The notes beneath the pieces are model-generated. The model did no database searches and was not told where the DNA came from. It saw nothing but the letters and a program-made list of their open reading frames with translations. From Planctomycetia bacterium (GTDB lineage Bacteria; Planctomycetota; Phycisphaerae; UBA1845; UTPLA1): a stretch of 64,000 nucleotides of DNA. Of this stretch, positions 34,906-44,631 are shown piece after piece. Both the position numbers and the translations under genes were made by a program. The stretch is from the NCBI GenBank assembly GCA_015075745.1, contig JABTTW010000001.1, positions 2,356,001-2,420,000 on the forward strand, given 5' to 3'. The stretch's first letter is position 1; each line of letters begins with the position of its first letter.

Positions 34906-35775
34906 ATGCGAAGACACCTAGCAATGCTCTCGATCCTCGCCGCCGGGCTGACCGCACCGGTTATGGCGGGCGTGCAGATCGGCGACAAATCGCCGGCGGT
35001 CTCCGCCGGGTCGTGGTACAACCTGCCCAAGGGAATCAAGAGCCTGACTCCCGCCCACCTCAAGGGGCAGATCGTCATGGTCGAATTCTGGGCCACATGG
35101 TGAGGGCCTTGCCGTTCAGGCATTCCGCATCTGGTTCAGATGCAAAAGAAATTCGAAGACAAGGGTGTCATACTGGTCGCCCTTTCATATGAGGCCTCAA
35201 GCGCCGTAGCGCCTTATGTCTCTCAGCACAAGATCCCTTACATCGTCGGCAGCGACGCAAAGGCCACGCGCGACGCCTTTGGCATTCAGGGATACCCCAC
35301 TGCTTTTCTCGTGGATCCGGACGGCAAGATTGCATGGATCGGGCATCCGATGGAGGCTGACAAGGCCATCGAAGATCTGCTCAAGAAGAAGAAGCCGCGC
35401 GGAGCGGGACTGCTGGCCGAAGAGGCGGGCAAACTGGCCCTCGCCAAGGCGGGCAAGCTCTATAAGCAGAAGAAATACGCCAAGGCCCTGAAGGCGTACC
35501 AGAAGATTGTCAAGGATTATAAGGGTACAAAGGTCGCCAAGACCGCGAAGGCCAAGGTCAAGTCGATCAAGGGCAGCACCGCCGTCATGGCGAGCATTCG
35601 CGCCGAAGAAGCGGATCGGAATGCGAGTCGCTGGCTGGACATGGCCCGCGTATTAGCCAAGAACGGCGCGGAAAACGACGCCATGCGTTACTACGAAAAG
35701 ATCGTCTCGAAATACCCGGAATCCGAGCACGCCGACACGGCCCGCCGGGAAATGGAAAAGCTCCGCGGTAGTTGA
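34906..35775 (+). CDS. TlpA-like thioredoxin with in-frame UGA (candidate selenocysteine) and TPR tail
   Basis: Exported thiol-disulfide protein. ATG with AAGGAG nine bases upstream; signal peptide MRRHLAMLSILAAGLTAPVMA. The thioredoxin domain reads VMVEFWATW, then TGA (35101-35103, residue 66), then GPCRSGIP. The same frame continues without break for 224 codons, through the cis-proline motif GIQGYPTAFLVDPDG (Pro131) to a C-terminal TPR region. The TGA occupies exactly the first Cys of the expected WCGPC, giving WUGPC if read as selenocysteine, with Cys69 as resolving residue. A hairpin with a GGU loop lies 30 bases downstream. Other genes here use TGA as stop, so general reassignment to Trp is unlikely. 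A nonsense mutation or sequencing error (TGC/TGT to TGA) remains possible. Confidence 0.75.
35127..35143 (+). promoter_or_regulatory. Candidate bacterial SECIS hairpin
   Basis: GCATCT and AGATGC form a perfect 6-bp stem around the loop GGTTC; a closing G-C pair could extend it to 7 bp with a three-base GTT loop. The loop begins with GG and contains GGU, as in known bacterial SECIS elements. Its first G is the 30th base after the UGA, inside the range of about 16-37 bases reported for bacterial SECIS loops. The hairpin lies inside the coding region, as bacterial SECIS elements must. Confidence 0.65.
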
Positions 35776-35790
35776 GAGCGGGTTGCCGGT

Positions 35791-36867
35791 TTAGGACGGC
35801 TTTCGCGCCATGCGACACATGCGGATCAGTTCGCGGGTGGTCTTCGCCATGGAGGCTGGGGGCGTATCGGCCGCAAGGAGCGATTCGACATCCTGGGCCA
35901 GTTTTGAGATCGGCTCGAATCCGTAGCTGCCGGCCTGGCCCTTGAGGCTTCGCACGATTCGTTTCATCGCGTCGGTCTCGCCTTTCGCCGTTGCCTTTTC
36001 CAATTCAGAAACCAACGGCGCCAAACCGTCCACGAACTGATTGATCAACTCAAGCATCTCTTCATTGTCGGCCATCGTACTGAAGAGCGGTTCGTCTTCG
36101 ATTTCCACAAGTGCCTGAGTCAAAGACTCACGCGTCACGGGCTTGGCAAGATACTGATCGAAACCCGCCTGGAGCAGGCGCTCACGGTCGCCCTCGGCAC
36201 TGAGTGCGGTTAGTGCAATGGTGTTTCCGCCATATCCGCTTTCCCGCAATTGCTTGATGGCGGCGACCCCGTCGAGCTTCGGCATTTCGATGTCCATGAG
36301 AATCACGTCGAAGGCGCCCGCCCCAACCGCCGCGATCGCTTCTTCGCCGTTCTCCGCCTCGGTGATTTCGACATTCAGTTGCTTGAGGTGCACCCCCACC
36401 AGTTTTCGCATGCCGGCGTCGTCGTCCACCATCAGGATGCGCTTGGGGGTGGTGTTGCAGCAGAAACTGGAAATGTCGATGGCGTGCTTGAACTGCATGC
36501 AGACCAGGTGGATACCGCCCTCGACGTACTCGCACCGGACGACGGTCCCATCGACAAATTGCCAACTGTTGCGCGTCGTGACGAGTTGCACCCGGCCCTT
36601 GGTCCCCACGTGGATAAATCCGTGGTAAAGAAACGCCATTCCGCCGCGGCTCAGGTCTCCCACGGGGGCCTTTATGGACATCACGGTTCCGCTGGGTTGA
36701 GTCAGTTCGATCAAACACGTCTTGTGAAATGAGAATCGCTCGTGGGCGCGGCGATCCGCGTCGGCGCTGTTGGCCCGAAGATCATCCAGCTTGCTCAGGA
36801 TGCGCTTCGCGGTTGCGTCGTCGATTCGTACGTTGACGGCCTTCGCTGCAGCTTGTTGGCTCGACAT
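35791..36867 (-). CDS. PilZ-REC-HPt response regulator with degenerate HPt
   Basis: 358 residues in three modules. The PilZ domain begins RRAHERFSFHKTCLIEL and contains DLSRGGMAFLY, the c-di-GMP-binding RxxxR and D/NxSxxG signatures. The receiver domain has MVDDDAG, DVILMDIEMP (phospho-Asp) and KPVTRESL. The C-terminal HPt-like domain reads RIVRSLKGQAGSYGFEP; the position of the phospho-accepting His (HxLKGxA) is Arg, so phosphotransfer there seems lost. Suggests c-di-GMP input joined to a phosphorelay-like output. The start is an ATG four codons inside a TTG. It lies 33 bases after cheY in the same direction. Confidence 0.9.
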   Translation of the reverse strand: MSSQQAAAKAVNVRIDDATAKRILSKLDDLRANSADADRRAHERFSFHKTCLIELTQPSGTVMSIKAPVGDLSRGGMAFLYHGFIHVGTKGRVQLVTTRNSWQFVDGTVVRCEYVEGGIHLVCMQFKHAIDISSFCCNTTPKRILMVDDDAGMRKLVGVHLKQLNVEITEAENGEEAIAAVGAGAFDVILMDIEMPKLDGVAAIKQLRESGYGGNTIALTALSAEGDRERLLQAGFDQYLAKPVTRESLTQALVEIEDEPLFSTMADNEEMLELINQFVDGLAPLVSELEKATAKGETDAMKRIVRSLKGQAGSYGFEPISKLAQDVESLLAADTPPASMAKTTRELIRMCRMARKPS

Positions 36868-36900
36868 ATCGTTGCTCAACTCTCGGCCCTGGCGCTCCGG

Positions 36901-37281
36901 TTACGACGCTGCCGCGGCAGCCACCTTGGACAGGGTTTGTTTAATTTTCTCCGCGAGCGTATCCGCGGTGAACGGCTTGACGACATAGTTGTTCACGCCT
37001 GCCTTCACGGCCTCGATGACCCGCGACTTTTCCGCCTCCGTGGTCACCATGATGATGGGCAGGTTCTTGTCGGCTTCGCGGACTTTTTTGATCAGGGCGA
37101 TGCCGTCCATGTTGGGCATGTTCCAATCCATCAGAATCAGCCCCGGCCGCTCCTTCGAAAGGAAGTTGAGCGCTTCTACGCCGTCCGAGGCTTCCAGAAT
37201 GTCAACGTAGCCCAGCGATTTGAGCGTGTTCTTCTGGATGTTCCGAATGGTCCGCGAATCGTCGACCAATAAGATTTTCAT
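36901..37281 (-). CDS. cheY: CheY-like response regulator
   Basis: 126-residue single receiver domain: KILLVDDSRTIRNIQKNTL (acidic pocket), GLILMDWNMPNMDG (phospho-Asp), IMVTTEAEKS and NNYVVKPFTADTL (conserved Lys). MDWNMPNMDG and the T-E-A spacing are typical of CheY. Its start overlaps the end of cheX by four bases (ATGA), so the two are translationally coupled; cheX encodes the matching phosphatase. No CheA or chemoreceptor is in the window. Confidence 0.92.
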   Translation of the reverse strand: MKILLVDDSRTIRNIQKNTLKSLGYVDILEASDGVEALNFLSKERPGLILMDWNMPNMDGIALIKKVREADKNLPIIMVTTEAEKSRVIEAVKAGVNNYVVKPFTADTLAEKIKQTLSKVAAAAAS

Positions 37282-37784
37282 GCGCCGGCTCCTGCTGTGG
37301 CCCGGACGGCAGAACCGGCCGGGGATGAGACGGTGGCCAGGGCGATCTCGACTTCGAATCGGCCGAACTCCGTCTCACAAGGGATAGTGATAAATGGCGA
37401 CGCCTTCGATTGAGGCTCCGCGTGGTTGCTGCCGACGACGACGCTCGGCAGCGAGATTTTTGTGTTGTAACCCACGAAACCCTTTCTGGCGTTACCCGCG
37501 ACCATGTTTGCCAACTCGCCGATCGCATCGGTGAAATCGGGGTGCTGAGTCGTCAAATCAGCCCCCGCGAATTTCGACGCCGCCTGCTCGGCAACGGACC
37601 CGGGGAAACTCAAAACCACACACCCCTGCACGTCGCCGGATAGTCCGATGATGCCTGACACTTCCGCCGAGGGGCCGCCATTCTGCTTTAGAACCGGCCT
37701 TCCGACCTCGACATCCGCATGAACCATCGTCTTGAAGACATTGACGATCGATCCAACGAAGGCATTTACGAACCTGACATCCAT
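37278..37784 (-). CDS. cheX: CheX-type CheY-phosphate phosphatase
   Basis: 168 residues of the CheC/CheX/FliY phosphatase superfamily. The start MDVRFVNAFVGSIVNVFKTM is typical of CheX. The single phosphatase signature DAIGELANMVAGNARK carries the Glu and Asn that attack CheY-P. GIIGLSGDVQGCVVLSFP forms the central sheet. It is the first gene of a three-gene run with cheY and the PilZ-REC-HPt protein, so CheX probably dephosphorylates one or both. Could be chemotaxis, twitching or a non-motility output. Confidence 0.9.
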   Translation of the reverse strand: MDVRFVNAFVGSIVNVFKTMVHADVEVGRPVLKQNGGPSAEVSGIIGLSGDVQGCVVLSFPGSVAEQAASKFAGADLTTQHPDFTDAIGELANMVAGNARKGFVGYNTKISLPSVVVGSNHAEPQSKASPFITIPCETEFGRFEVEIALATVSSPAGSAVRATAGAGA

Positions 37785-38038
37785 GGGCGGCTTCCCCCTG
37801 GCACGAGCGCAGCCCGGGCATTTGCGTCGCGATGCCGGAGGGCGAAAAGGCGCTCTTCTACATGGACTTTCGGGCCGCGAGACCTCTTACTGAAGTTCTG
37901 GATGTCCCGAGCGTTACGGAAGGCCCTGGTGGGTCGTCGCGAACCGCGCCCTCGCATCTCGGGCGAGTGTATCGGACGCGCTGGATTGATTGGGACGCTG
38001 CCACATGGCCGGAAATGTGCGGCCGAGAAAATTGGGGA

Positions 38039-39175
38039 TTAGTGAACCGGTCGCGGGAACTGGTCGTCGAGCGGCTGAACCGGCAGATCGAAATACGCCC
38101 GCAATCGCGCGGGAACAACTTCGCGTCGAATTTCTGCCCTCTCAAGGCCTTGAAGATGGTGATATGTGTTCCAGAATAAATGAACTTTGTGATTAAGCGC
38201 GCGATCGCGAATGAACCCGAACATTCCCGACAGCGCCTTGGCCGCGTAGGTGCCGTCAGTAATGACGCCCTCCAGCGCATGAAGTTCCGCCGCGGCCCTC
38301 GCGGCCTCCGGCGTAAACTCGCCATAGCCTTTGCCCAAATCCCGGCCGACAATCTCAACGCCTTCTGAATTTAGTCGCGCACTGGGGATCGTCGGGTCGT
38401 ATCGGCGCAACCGCCGCAGGGTCCGCCGCGCAAGCCGCAATGTTCTGCCGCGCGTGCAGTACCAACGATGCGATACCACGATCCCTACGACCCTGGCCCG
38501 CAGGCCCGCCAGCTTGCAGCCCAGGACCAATCCCGCCGCCGTACCCAGGCTTCCCATGGGCACATAAATAAAATCCGGTTCAGACATTTCGTCGCGCTCG
38601 ATCTGCCGTTGAAGTTCGAACGCCGCATTTACGTGGCCGATGCACGCAAGACTGTTCGTTCCGCCCGGCGCGATGTAGTACGGCGGCTTGCCGGCTCGCC
38701 GATTCAGCGGTCGAAGCCGTTCGAAAACAAGTCGTGGCAATGCCGACGCGTAATCCGCGAGGACATACCGCGCACCGGATGAAAGCCCAAGCCCCAGATT
38801 CGCGCAAACGTAGCAGGCTCGCGGCTGGTCAACGACGACCGCCGTCGTGTCGATGCCCAGTTGTTTCGCATGATACGCCGTTCGGGCGATGTGATGACTT
38901 CCCACGGAACTGAGCGTCACAATGCGCGTCGCTCCACGAGCTACCATGTCGGCCAGGAGGAACTCGAGCCCGCGCAGCTTGTTGCCGCCGACGATGGGGT
39001 GGCTCAGGTCCTCGCGCTTGATGAAAAGTTGTGAAAGCCCGTGAGCCGCGCCCAATCGCTCGGCCCTTTGTATCGGCGTCGGCCACGATGCGATGGATCG
39101 CCACGGCACCGATTCCGCCAGGCGAGGAAACGCTTCAAAAATCGGCAGCGTCTTGTCTGTCTCGCTCTTCAGCAT
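38039..39175 (-). CDS. PLP-dependent ACC deaminase/D-cysteine desulfhydrase-like enzyme
   Basis: 378 residues, fold-type II PLP enzyme. PTPIQRAERL and FIKREDLSHPIVGGNKLRGL carry the Schiff-base Lys; VTLSSVGSHHIARTAYHAKQ and YVPMGSLGTAAGLVLG form the phosphate-binding loops. A short basic stretch (RGRTLRLARRTLRRLRRYDP) interrupts the usual fold and is somewhat unusual. It belongs to the ACC-deaminase/D-cysteine desulfhydrase branch; the substrate is uncertain. The start is an ATG that overlaps the end of the GMC oxidoreductase gene by seven bases, so the two are probably co-translated. Confidence 0.85.
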   Translation of the reverse strand: MLKSETDKTLPIFEAFPRLAESVPWRSIASWPTPIQRAERLGAAHGLSQLFIKREDLSHPIVGGNKLRGLEFLLADMVARGATRIVTLSSVGSHHIARTAYHAKQLGIDTTAVVVDQPRACYVCANLGLGLSSGARYVLADYASALPRLVFERLRPLNRRAGKPPYYIAPGGTNSLACIGHVNAAFELQRQIERDEMSEPDFIYVPMGSLGTAAGLVLGCKLAGLRARVVGIVVSHRWYCTRGRTLRLARRTLRRLRRYDPTIPSARLNSEGVEIVGRDLGKGYGEFTPEAARAAAELHALEGVITDGTYAAKALSGMFGFIRDRALNHKVHLFWNTYHHLQGLERAEIRREVVPARLRAYFDLPVQPLDDQFPRPVH

Positions 39176-40620
39176 CTTTGATTCACGCGCTCGGCGACCC
39201 GTTCCGCGAGGGCCGCGATGGTCATGGAGGGCGGACGCCCGATCGGCGTCGGCAACAGGCTTCCATCGGCGACAAACAGGCCTGGACAGCCAAACACCTC
39301 CCCGTGCGAATCTGTCACGCCTTGTTCGGGAGAATCCGCCATCGCCGCCCCGCCCAATGGATGCACCGTGACGGCGAACCGGTCGAGAAACCATCTCGGC
39401 GGCATAACAAGTCGCCCGCCCGTTGCCGCCGCAAGCTCGCGCAGTCTCTCTTGTGCCCGATCACTGAAGACCGATTGCACCCGCTCATGTCTGATGCAGG
39501 CGAATCCGCCATTGAGTTTTCTGATGATCTGATGTTCCGTCTCGTCGAACCCCATCACGCCGAAGGCCCAATGCCCATCGCGCCCGGCGCCGACCGCCGG
39601 GCTCAGCCATCCCAGGACACGATCTAACATCGGCGGCAGCGGCAATCGCCCGAGCTCCATCACATAGAGCCGGTCGCTGTCCCAGTGATCGATCCATGCA
39701 GTCGTCGGGGGCCCGTCGTCCGCCGGCGCGCCATCGAGAGGATTCACAAGTACGCCGCCCAGGTCGCCATTGGTGAAGAAGCGACGCCCCAAAAGATCAC
39801 TCAACCCCGCCAGTGACCGCAGCTCATCTCGGCACTTAAAGAGCAGGCGAATCGTCCCCAGTGTGCCGGCCGCGATGACCACTTGCCGCGCGCGAATCGC
39901 ACCGGGGATTGTTCCCGCGTCACTGCGATTCAAATACTCAATGCGATAGCCGTCGCCCTCCGAGATGATCGAGCTCGCCTCATGCATCGAGCGAACTTCC
40001 GCGCCGGCCTGCTGGGCCTTTGCAAGATAGGTCGCATCGAGCGTCCGCTTCGGGGCCAATGTCCCGCCGCGAAGCCAGGAGACAATTCGTTTTCTCGTGT
40101 CGAGTTCGTCACCCCGCGCGGCGGGGGCGGCGCTTTCGCTTTGCCAGCGAATCGAGAGCGGCAGCCGCGTCACCTTCGATCCGATCGCCGCGCCGATCCG
40201 CTCGAGTGTCGTCGTGCGCGGCAATGCAATCGGCACAGGCGCCGGGTCAATGATCCGCTCAACCCGATCGAAATAGCCCGCCAATTTTGCCGCGTTGATG
40301 TCGCTTGGCCAGCCGCGGTCGAAGATTTCATCCGGCGCGCGAACGGTGACGGCCGTATAGACATGCGACCCGCCGCCCACGGCGCATCCAGCCAGGCAAA
40401 GCAGTCCGGCGATCTTCGGGACTTCGACCAGCCCGGTCCGGTGGGTCGAATGAACCAGCGGCAAAAGACCGTCGGCGATCGCCGCGTAGGCGTTTTCGTC
40501 CATTCGGCGGCCGCGCTCCAGCACGATCACCCGCTGTCGTGCCTCCGCCGCACGCAGCGCGCAGACCGATCCGCCGAAGCCCGAGCCGATGATCGCCAAA
40601 TCGCAGTCAAACCGATTCAC
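39169..40620 (-). CDS. GMC-family FAD oxidoreductase
   Basis: 483 residues. The FAD dinucleotide fold is at the N-terminus (LAIIGSGFGGSVCALRAAEA) and LCLAGCAVGGGSHVYT marks the GMC substrate loop. The C-terminal block VTVHPLGGAAMADSPEQG and the PSMTIAALAERVAERV helix contain the catalytic His/Asn region of glucose-methanol-choline oxidoreductases; it resembles the cholesterol-oxidase-like branch. No signal peptide. Upstream of, and overlapping, the PLP enzyme gene on the same strand. Confidence 0.87.
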   Translation of the reverse strand: MNRFDCDLAIIGSGFGGSVCALRAAEARQRVIVLERGRRMDENAYAAIADGLLPLVHSTHRTGLVEVPKIAGLLCLAGCAVGGGSHVYTAVTVRAPDEIFDRGWPSDINAAKLAGYFDRVERIIDPAPVPIALPRTTTLERIGAAIGSKVTRLPLSIRWQSESAAPAARGDELDTRKRIVSWLRGGTLAPKRTLDATYLAKAQQAGAEVRSMHEASSIISEGDGYRIEYLNRSDAGTIPGAIRARQVVIAAGTLGTIRLLFKCRDELRSLAGLSDLLGRRFFTNGDLGGVLVNPLDGAPADDGPPTTAWIDHWDSDRLYVMELGRLPLPPMLDRVLGWLSPAVGAGRDGHWAFGVMGFDETEHQIIRKLNGGFACIRHERVQSVFSDRAQERLRELAAATGGRLVMPPRWFLDRFAVTVHPLGGAAMADSPEQGVTDSHGEVFGCPGLFVADGSLLPTPIGRPPSMTIAALAERVAERVNQRC

Positions 40621-40728
40621 GACTAAACGTTATAGCCACAATTCGGCGGAGCCGGTGCAACCGCAATCCCACGCGGATTTCCGGATTACCCATTCTCAGC
40701 CGTTGATTGCCCATTCATAATCATTGTC

Positions 40729-41805
40729 ATGGTCATCGACGTCCATTGCCATGCCGGCCTCTCCGCACGCCGGGTTGACTCGTCCATCCCGCGATTCTCA
40801 TTCGAGGCCCATGGCGCGGAAGGCTCGCCCGGTTATGACAGCTTTCTGTCTCCCCGGCTGCTGCGTCGTCCGGCGTGGTTCTTCGTCAAGCGGTGGATGA
40901 AGATTGACCCGGCCCTGCCGCGCGGTGACGCCCTCGATCAGCGGATCGAGGCAGTCAACGAAATGCACTGGTCGAACATGCCGAGCGTCGATCGGCTGGT
41001 GCTGCTCGCCTTCGATGAATATCGCACCGACGAGGGCCAGGCCCTGGGCGCCGCCGAAAAAGGGGAGCGCCGCGGCAGCGATCTGTACACTTCAAACAGT
41101 CTCGTCAAAGCGATGTGCGTTGCCCGACCGGACCGCTACATGTTCGGCGCTTCGATCCATCCCTATCGCCCAGGAGCGATTGAGATGCTCGCGGAAGTCG
41201 CGGCGGCCGGGGCCGTTCTCATCAAGTGGCTGCCCATTCACCAGAACATCCGCGCTGAAGACCCCCGCACCGTCGCGTTTCTTCGGGCTGCCGCGCGACT
41301 GAACGTCCCGATGTTGATTCACTACGGCGGCGAGATGTCGCTCTCCCGGCAGCACATGGAGTTTGAGCATCCGGGGCCCATGCTCGACACACTGCGTGCC
41401 CTTCGCCGCGAGGACGCATTGCCCTGCGTGATCGTCGCTCACGCGGCGACCCCCTCCTTCCCATGGCAAAGTTCCGCCGGGTTTCATGCGCTTATGTCCG
41501 CGCTGCTGGGGGAATTCTCCGCGGAGCCGATCTATGCGGATATCTCCGCCCTCGCGGCATTTGGCCGGACCGGCTGGCTCCGCCGTCTTGCGGCCAGCCC
41601 CCAGGCCCACCGGAAGCTCGTATGGGGCAGCGACTATCCCATCCCCGTGCTCACATGGCCATTTTGGCGCGTACTGGATCGGGACACGCGCCGTCGCATT
41701 GCCGCGATCCCCTCGTGGATTGAAAAGGACCTTCAACTCAAGCGGGCCCTGGGATTCGACGATGGCGTATTTAACCGGGCAGCCCAACTTCTGGCCCGGC
41801 ACTAG
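40729..41805 (+). CDS. Amidohydrolase-family (amidohydrolase_2) protein
   Basis: 358 residues of a TIM-barrel metal hydrolase. Motifs in order: DVHCHAGL (HxH), IKWLPIHQN (Lys/His), MLIHYGGEMS, CVIVAHAATP and LVWGSDYPIP (terminal Asp). This pattern is the amidohydrolase_2/decarboxylase-like subfamily, which includes hydrolases and decarboxylases of small ring compounds. The substrate is unknown. An ATG start; divergent from the GMC/PLP operon, which may share its pathway. Confidence 0.87.
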   Translation: MVIDVHCHAGLSARRVDSSIPRFSFEAHGAEGSPGYDSFLSPRLLRRPAWFFVKRWMKIDPALPRGDALDQRIEAVNEMHWSNMPSVDRLVLLAFDEYRTDEGQALGAAEKGERRGSDLYTSNSLVKAMCVARPDRYMFGASIHPYRPGAIEMLAEVAAAGAVLIKWLPIHQNIRAEDPRTVAFLRAAARLNVPMLIHYGGEMSLSRQHMEFEHPGPMLDTLRALRREDALPCVIVAHAATPSFPWQSSAGFHALMSALLGEFSAEPIYADISALAAFGRTGWLRRLAASPQAHRKLVWGSDYPIPVLTWPFWRVLDRDTRRRIAAIPSWIEKDLQLKRALGFDDGVFNRAAQLLARH

Positions 41806-42134
41806 AATCCCCATGATCCGTTCCCCTCGCCGAAGTGTGAAATTTCGAAGAGTTGGGCAGTTGTAAGGAGTCTCAAAGACCCTAAAAAAAAACGTGACAA
41901 GCCCTCGGACACGCGATATAATACCATCAGTAGTCGCGTTTCTTGGGGCATAATCCGCTTTTCGCACACAGTTCGCGGTCCTCAACAGACACGAAATTTC
42001 CAAGGGATATGATCATTTCGGGCTTGGGCAAGCAGTTTACGCTCAAGCGATTCCTGAGCCTTTTGTTAATCGGGCACCCAGATGTGCCTCCGAATAAGCG
42101 TCCATCGGGACGAGAATGTGTGCCGGTTTAGGAG
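41806..42134. other. Intergenic region with promoter and a short leader ORF
   Basis: 329 bases upstream of coaE. It contains an excellent sigma-70-type promoter (listed separately). Beyond it is an open frame that begins at an ATG at 42009 and ends with TAG at 42131, immediately before the coaE start. Its product ends PNKRPSGRECVPV and resembles nothing known; it could be a leader peptide or spurious. A small hairpin, GGCAC/GTGCC, lies near 42075-42090. Confidence 0.5.
41894..41922 (+). promoter_or_regulatory. Sigma-70-type promoter for coaE-rho
   Basis: GTGACA at 41894-41899, spacer of exactly 17 bases, then a perfect TATAAT at 41917-41922. An A-tract (nine A's) sits just upstream and may act as an UP-like element. 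Transcription would start near 41929, about 200 bases before coaE, leaving a long leader. Confidence 0.75.
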
Positions 42135-42800
42135 TTGATCGGAGATCGTCTCACGGCTCACAAGAATAGTAGATCGGGATCCGGCAAACCGATCGTCGGC
42201 TTGGCCGGCGGAATCGGCTCAGGCAAGAGTAGTGTTGCCAAAATCCTGAGCGAACTCGGCGCGGCGGTGATCGATTCCGACGAGCTGAGTCATCGCGAGC
42301 TTAACCATCCTGATGTTCAAGAGACACTGGTGCAATGGTGGGGCGGCCAGATTTTGGCCGCAGATGGTACCGTAGATCGAAAGAAGATTGGGGCCATCGT
42401 CTTTGCTGATCCGACGCAGCGCCACAGATTAGAGGCGCTGATTCACCCTCGCATCGACGTGCGACGTCAATGCCTCATCGAGGCCTACGAGGCGCAACCG
42501 CGCATCAATATGATTGTCCTGGACAGTCCGCTGCTTTACGAGTCCGACCTTGATCTCACCTGCGACGCGGTGATATTTGTGGATACCCCGCTGGAAGATC
42601 GCATCGCCCGGACCAGGCAGACTCGGCACTGGCCGGACGGAGAGCTGCAAAGAAGAGAAAAACTTCACCAACCCCTGGACATGAAGCGAGCCAGGGCCGA
42701 TTATATTTGTAAGAACAACTCCAGCCTCGCGGACCTGCGGTTGCAGGTCGAACGCATTCACGATCAAATCGTATCGGAGTCGAGTCCCAGTCAGCCATAG
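42135..42800 (+). CDS. coaE: Dephospho-CoA kinase
   Basis: Final step of coenzyme A synthesis: phosphorylates dephospho-CoA. 221 residues with P-loop GLAGGIGSGKSSVAKILSE, DSDELSHREL, VLDSPLLYESDLDLTCD (Walker B/LID region) and VDTPLEDRIARTRQTRHW. An in-frame stop (TAG 42129-42131) fixes the upstream limit; the first available start is the TTG at 42135, only one base after GGAG, so the true start may be an atypical codon slightly downstream. The extra 20 N-terminal residues before the P-loop are not typical. Followed by rho. Confidence 0.88.
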   Translation: MIGDRLTAHKNSRSGSGKPIVGLAGGIGSGKSSVAKILSELGAAVIDSDELSHRELNHPDVQETLVQWWGGQILAADGTVDRKKIGAIVFADPTQRHRLEALIHPRIDVRRQCLIEAYEAQPRINMIVLDSPLLYESDLDLTCDAVIFVDTPLEDRIARTRQTRHWPDGELQRREKLHQPLDMKRARADYICKNNSSLADLRLQVERIHDQIVSESSPSQP

Positions 42801-42955
42801 GCCGCCAACCGACAGGTCGGATACACATTTGCCCCGCGATCAGTCGGTCCCAAAACCATCAGTTAATTTTTCAATAGTCTGTTTTTCAAAAGATACACGC
42901 TCAATAGGTACACAACACATGCTACATGACCATTCTCGAATCGGAGGCCACAATC

Positions 42956-44512
<1,557 letters not shown>

Positions 44513-44555
44513 CCCGCCGGACAATCCATATGGCTAGTTCAACGCGCGGCCGATG

Positions 44556-44559
44556 CGGA
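44556..44559. repeat. Target-site duplication CGGA (left copy)
   Basis: CGGA here is identical to CGGA at 45894-45897 immediately after the right end of the insertion sequence. A 4-bp duplication is normal for IS407-like IS3 elements. Confidence 0.85.
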
Positions 44560-44600
44560 TGACCTGCTCCCCGAGACTTGATCCAGTTCTTATGAGAGTC
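44560..44600 (+). repeat. IS left terminal inverted repeat
   Basis: 41 bases, TGACCTGCTCCCC then a variable part and CCAGTTCTTATGAGAGTC. Pairs with the inverted right end at 45854-45893; the two differ mainly in a six-base segment after the C-run. Confidence 0.85.
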
Positions 44601-44631
44601 TTAACTGCCCGGATGGGCAAGGAGATTCTTG

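Noticed and set aside
34906-35103. A separate 65-residue protein ending at the UGA
   Set aside because: It would end in the middle of the thioredoxin active site; the domain continues in the same frame after UGA with a conserved cis-Pro and TPR tail.
35101-35103. Genome-wide UGA-as-Trp code
   Set aside because: Many confidently assigned genes in the window terminate at TGA, and the position expected here is Cys, not Trp.
41943-42131. 62-residue frame before coaE
   Set aside because: No recognisable product; retained only as a possible leader in the intergenic entry.
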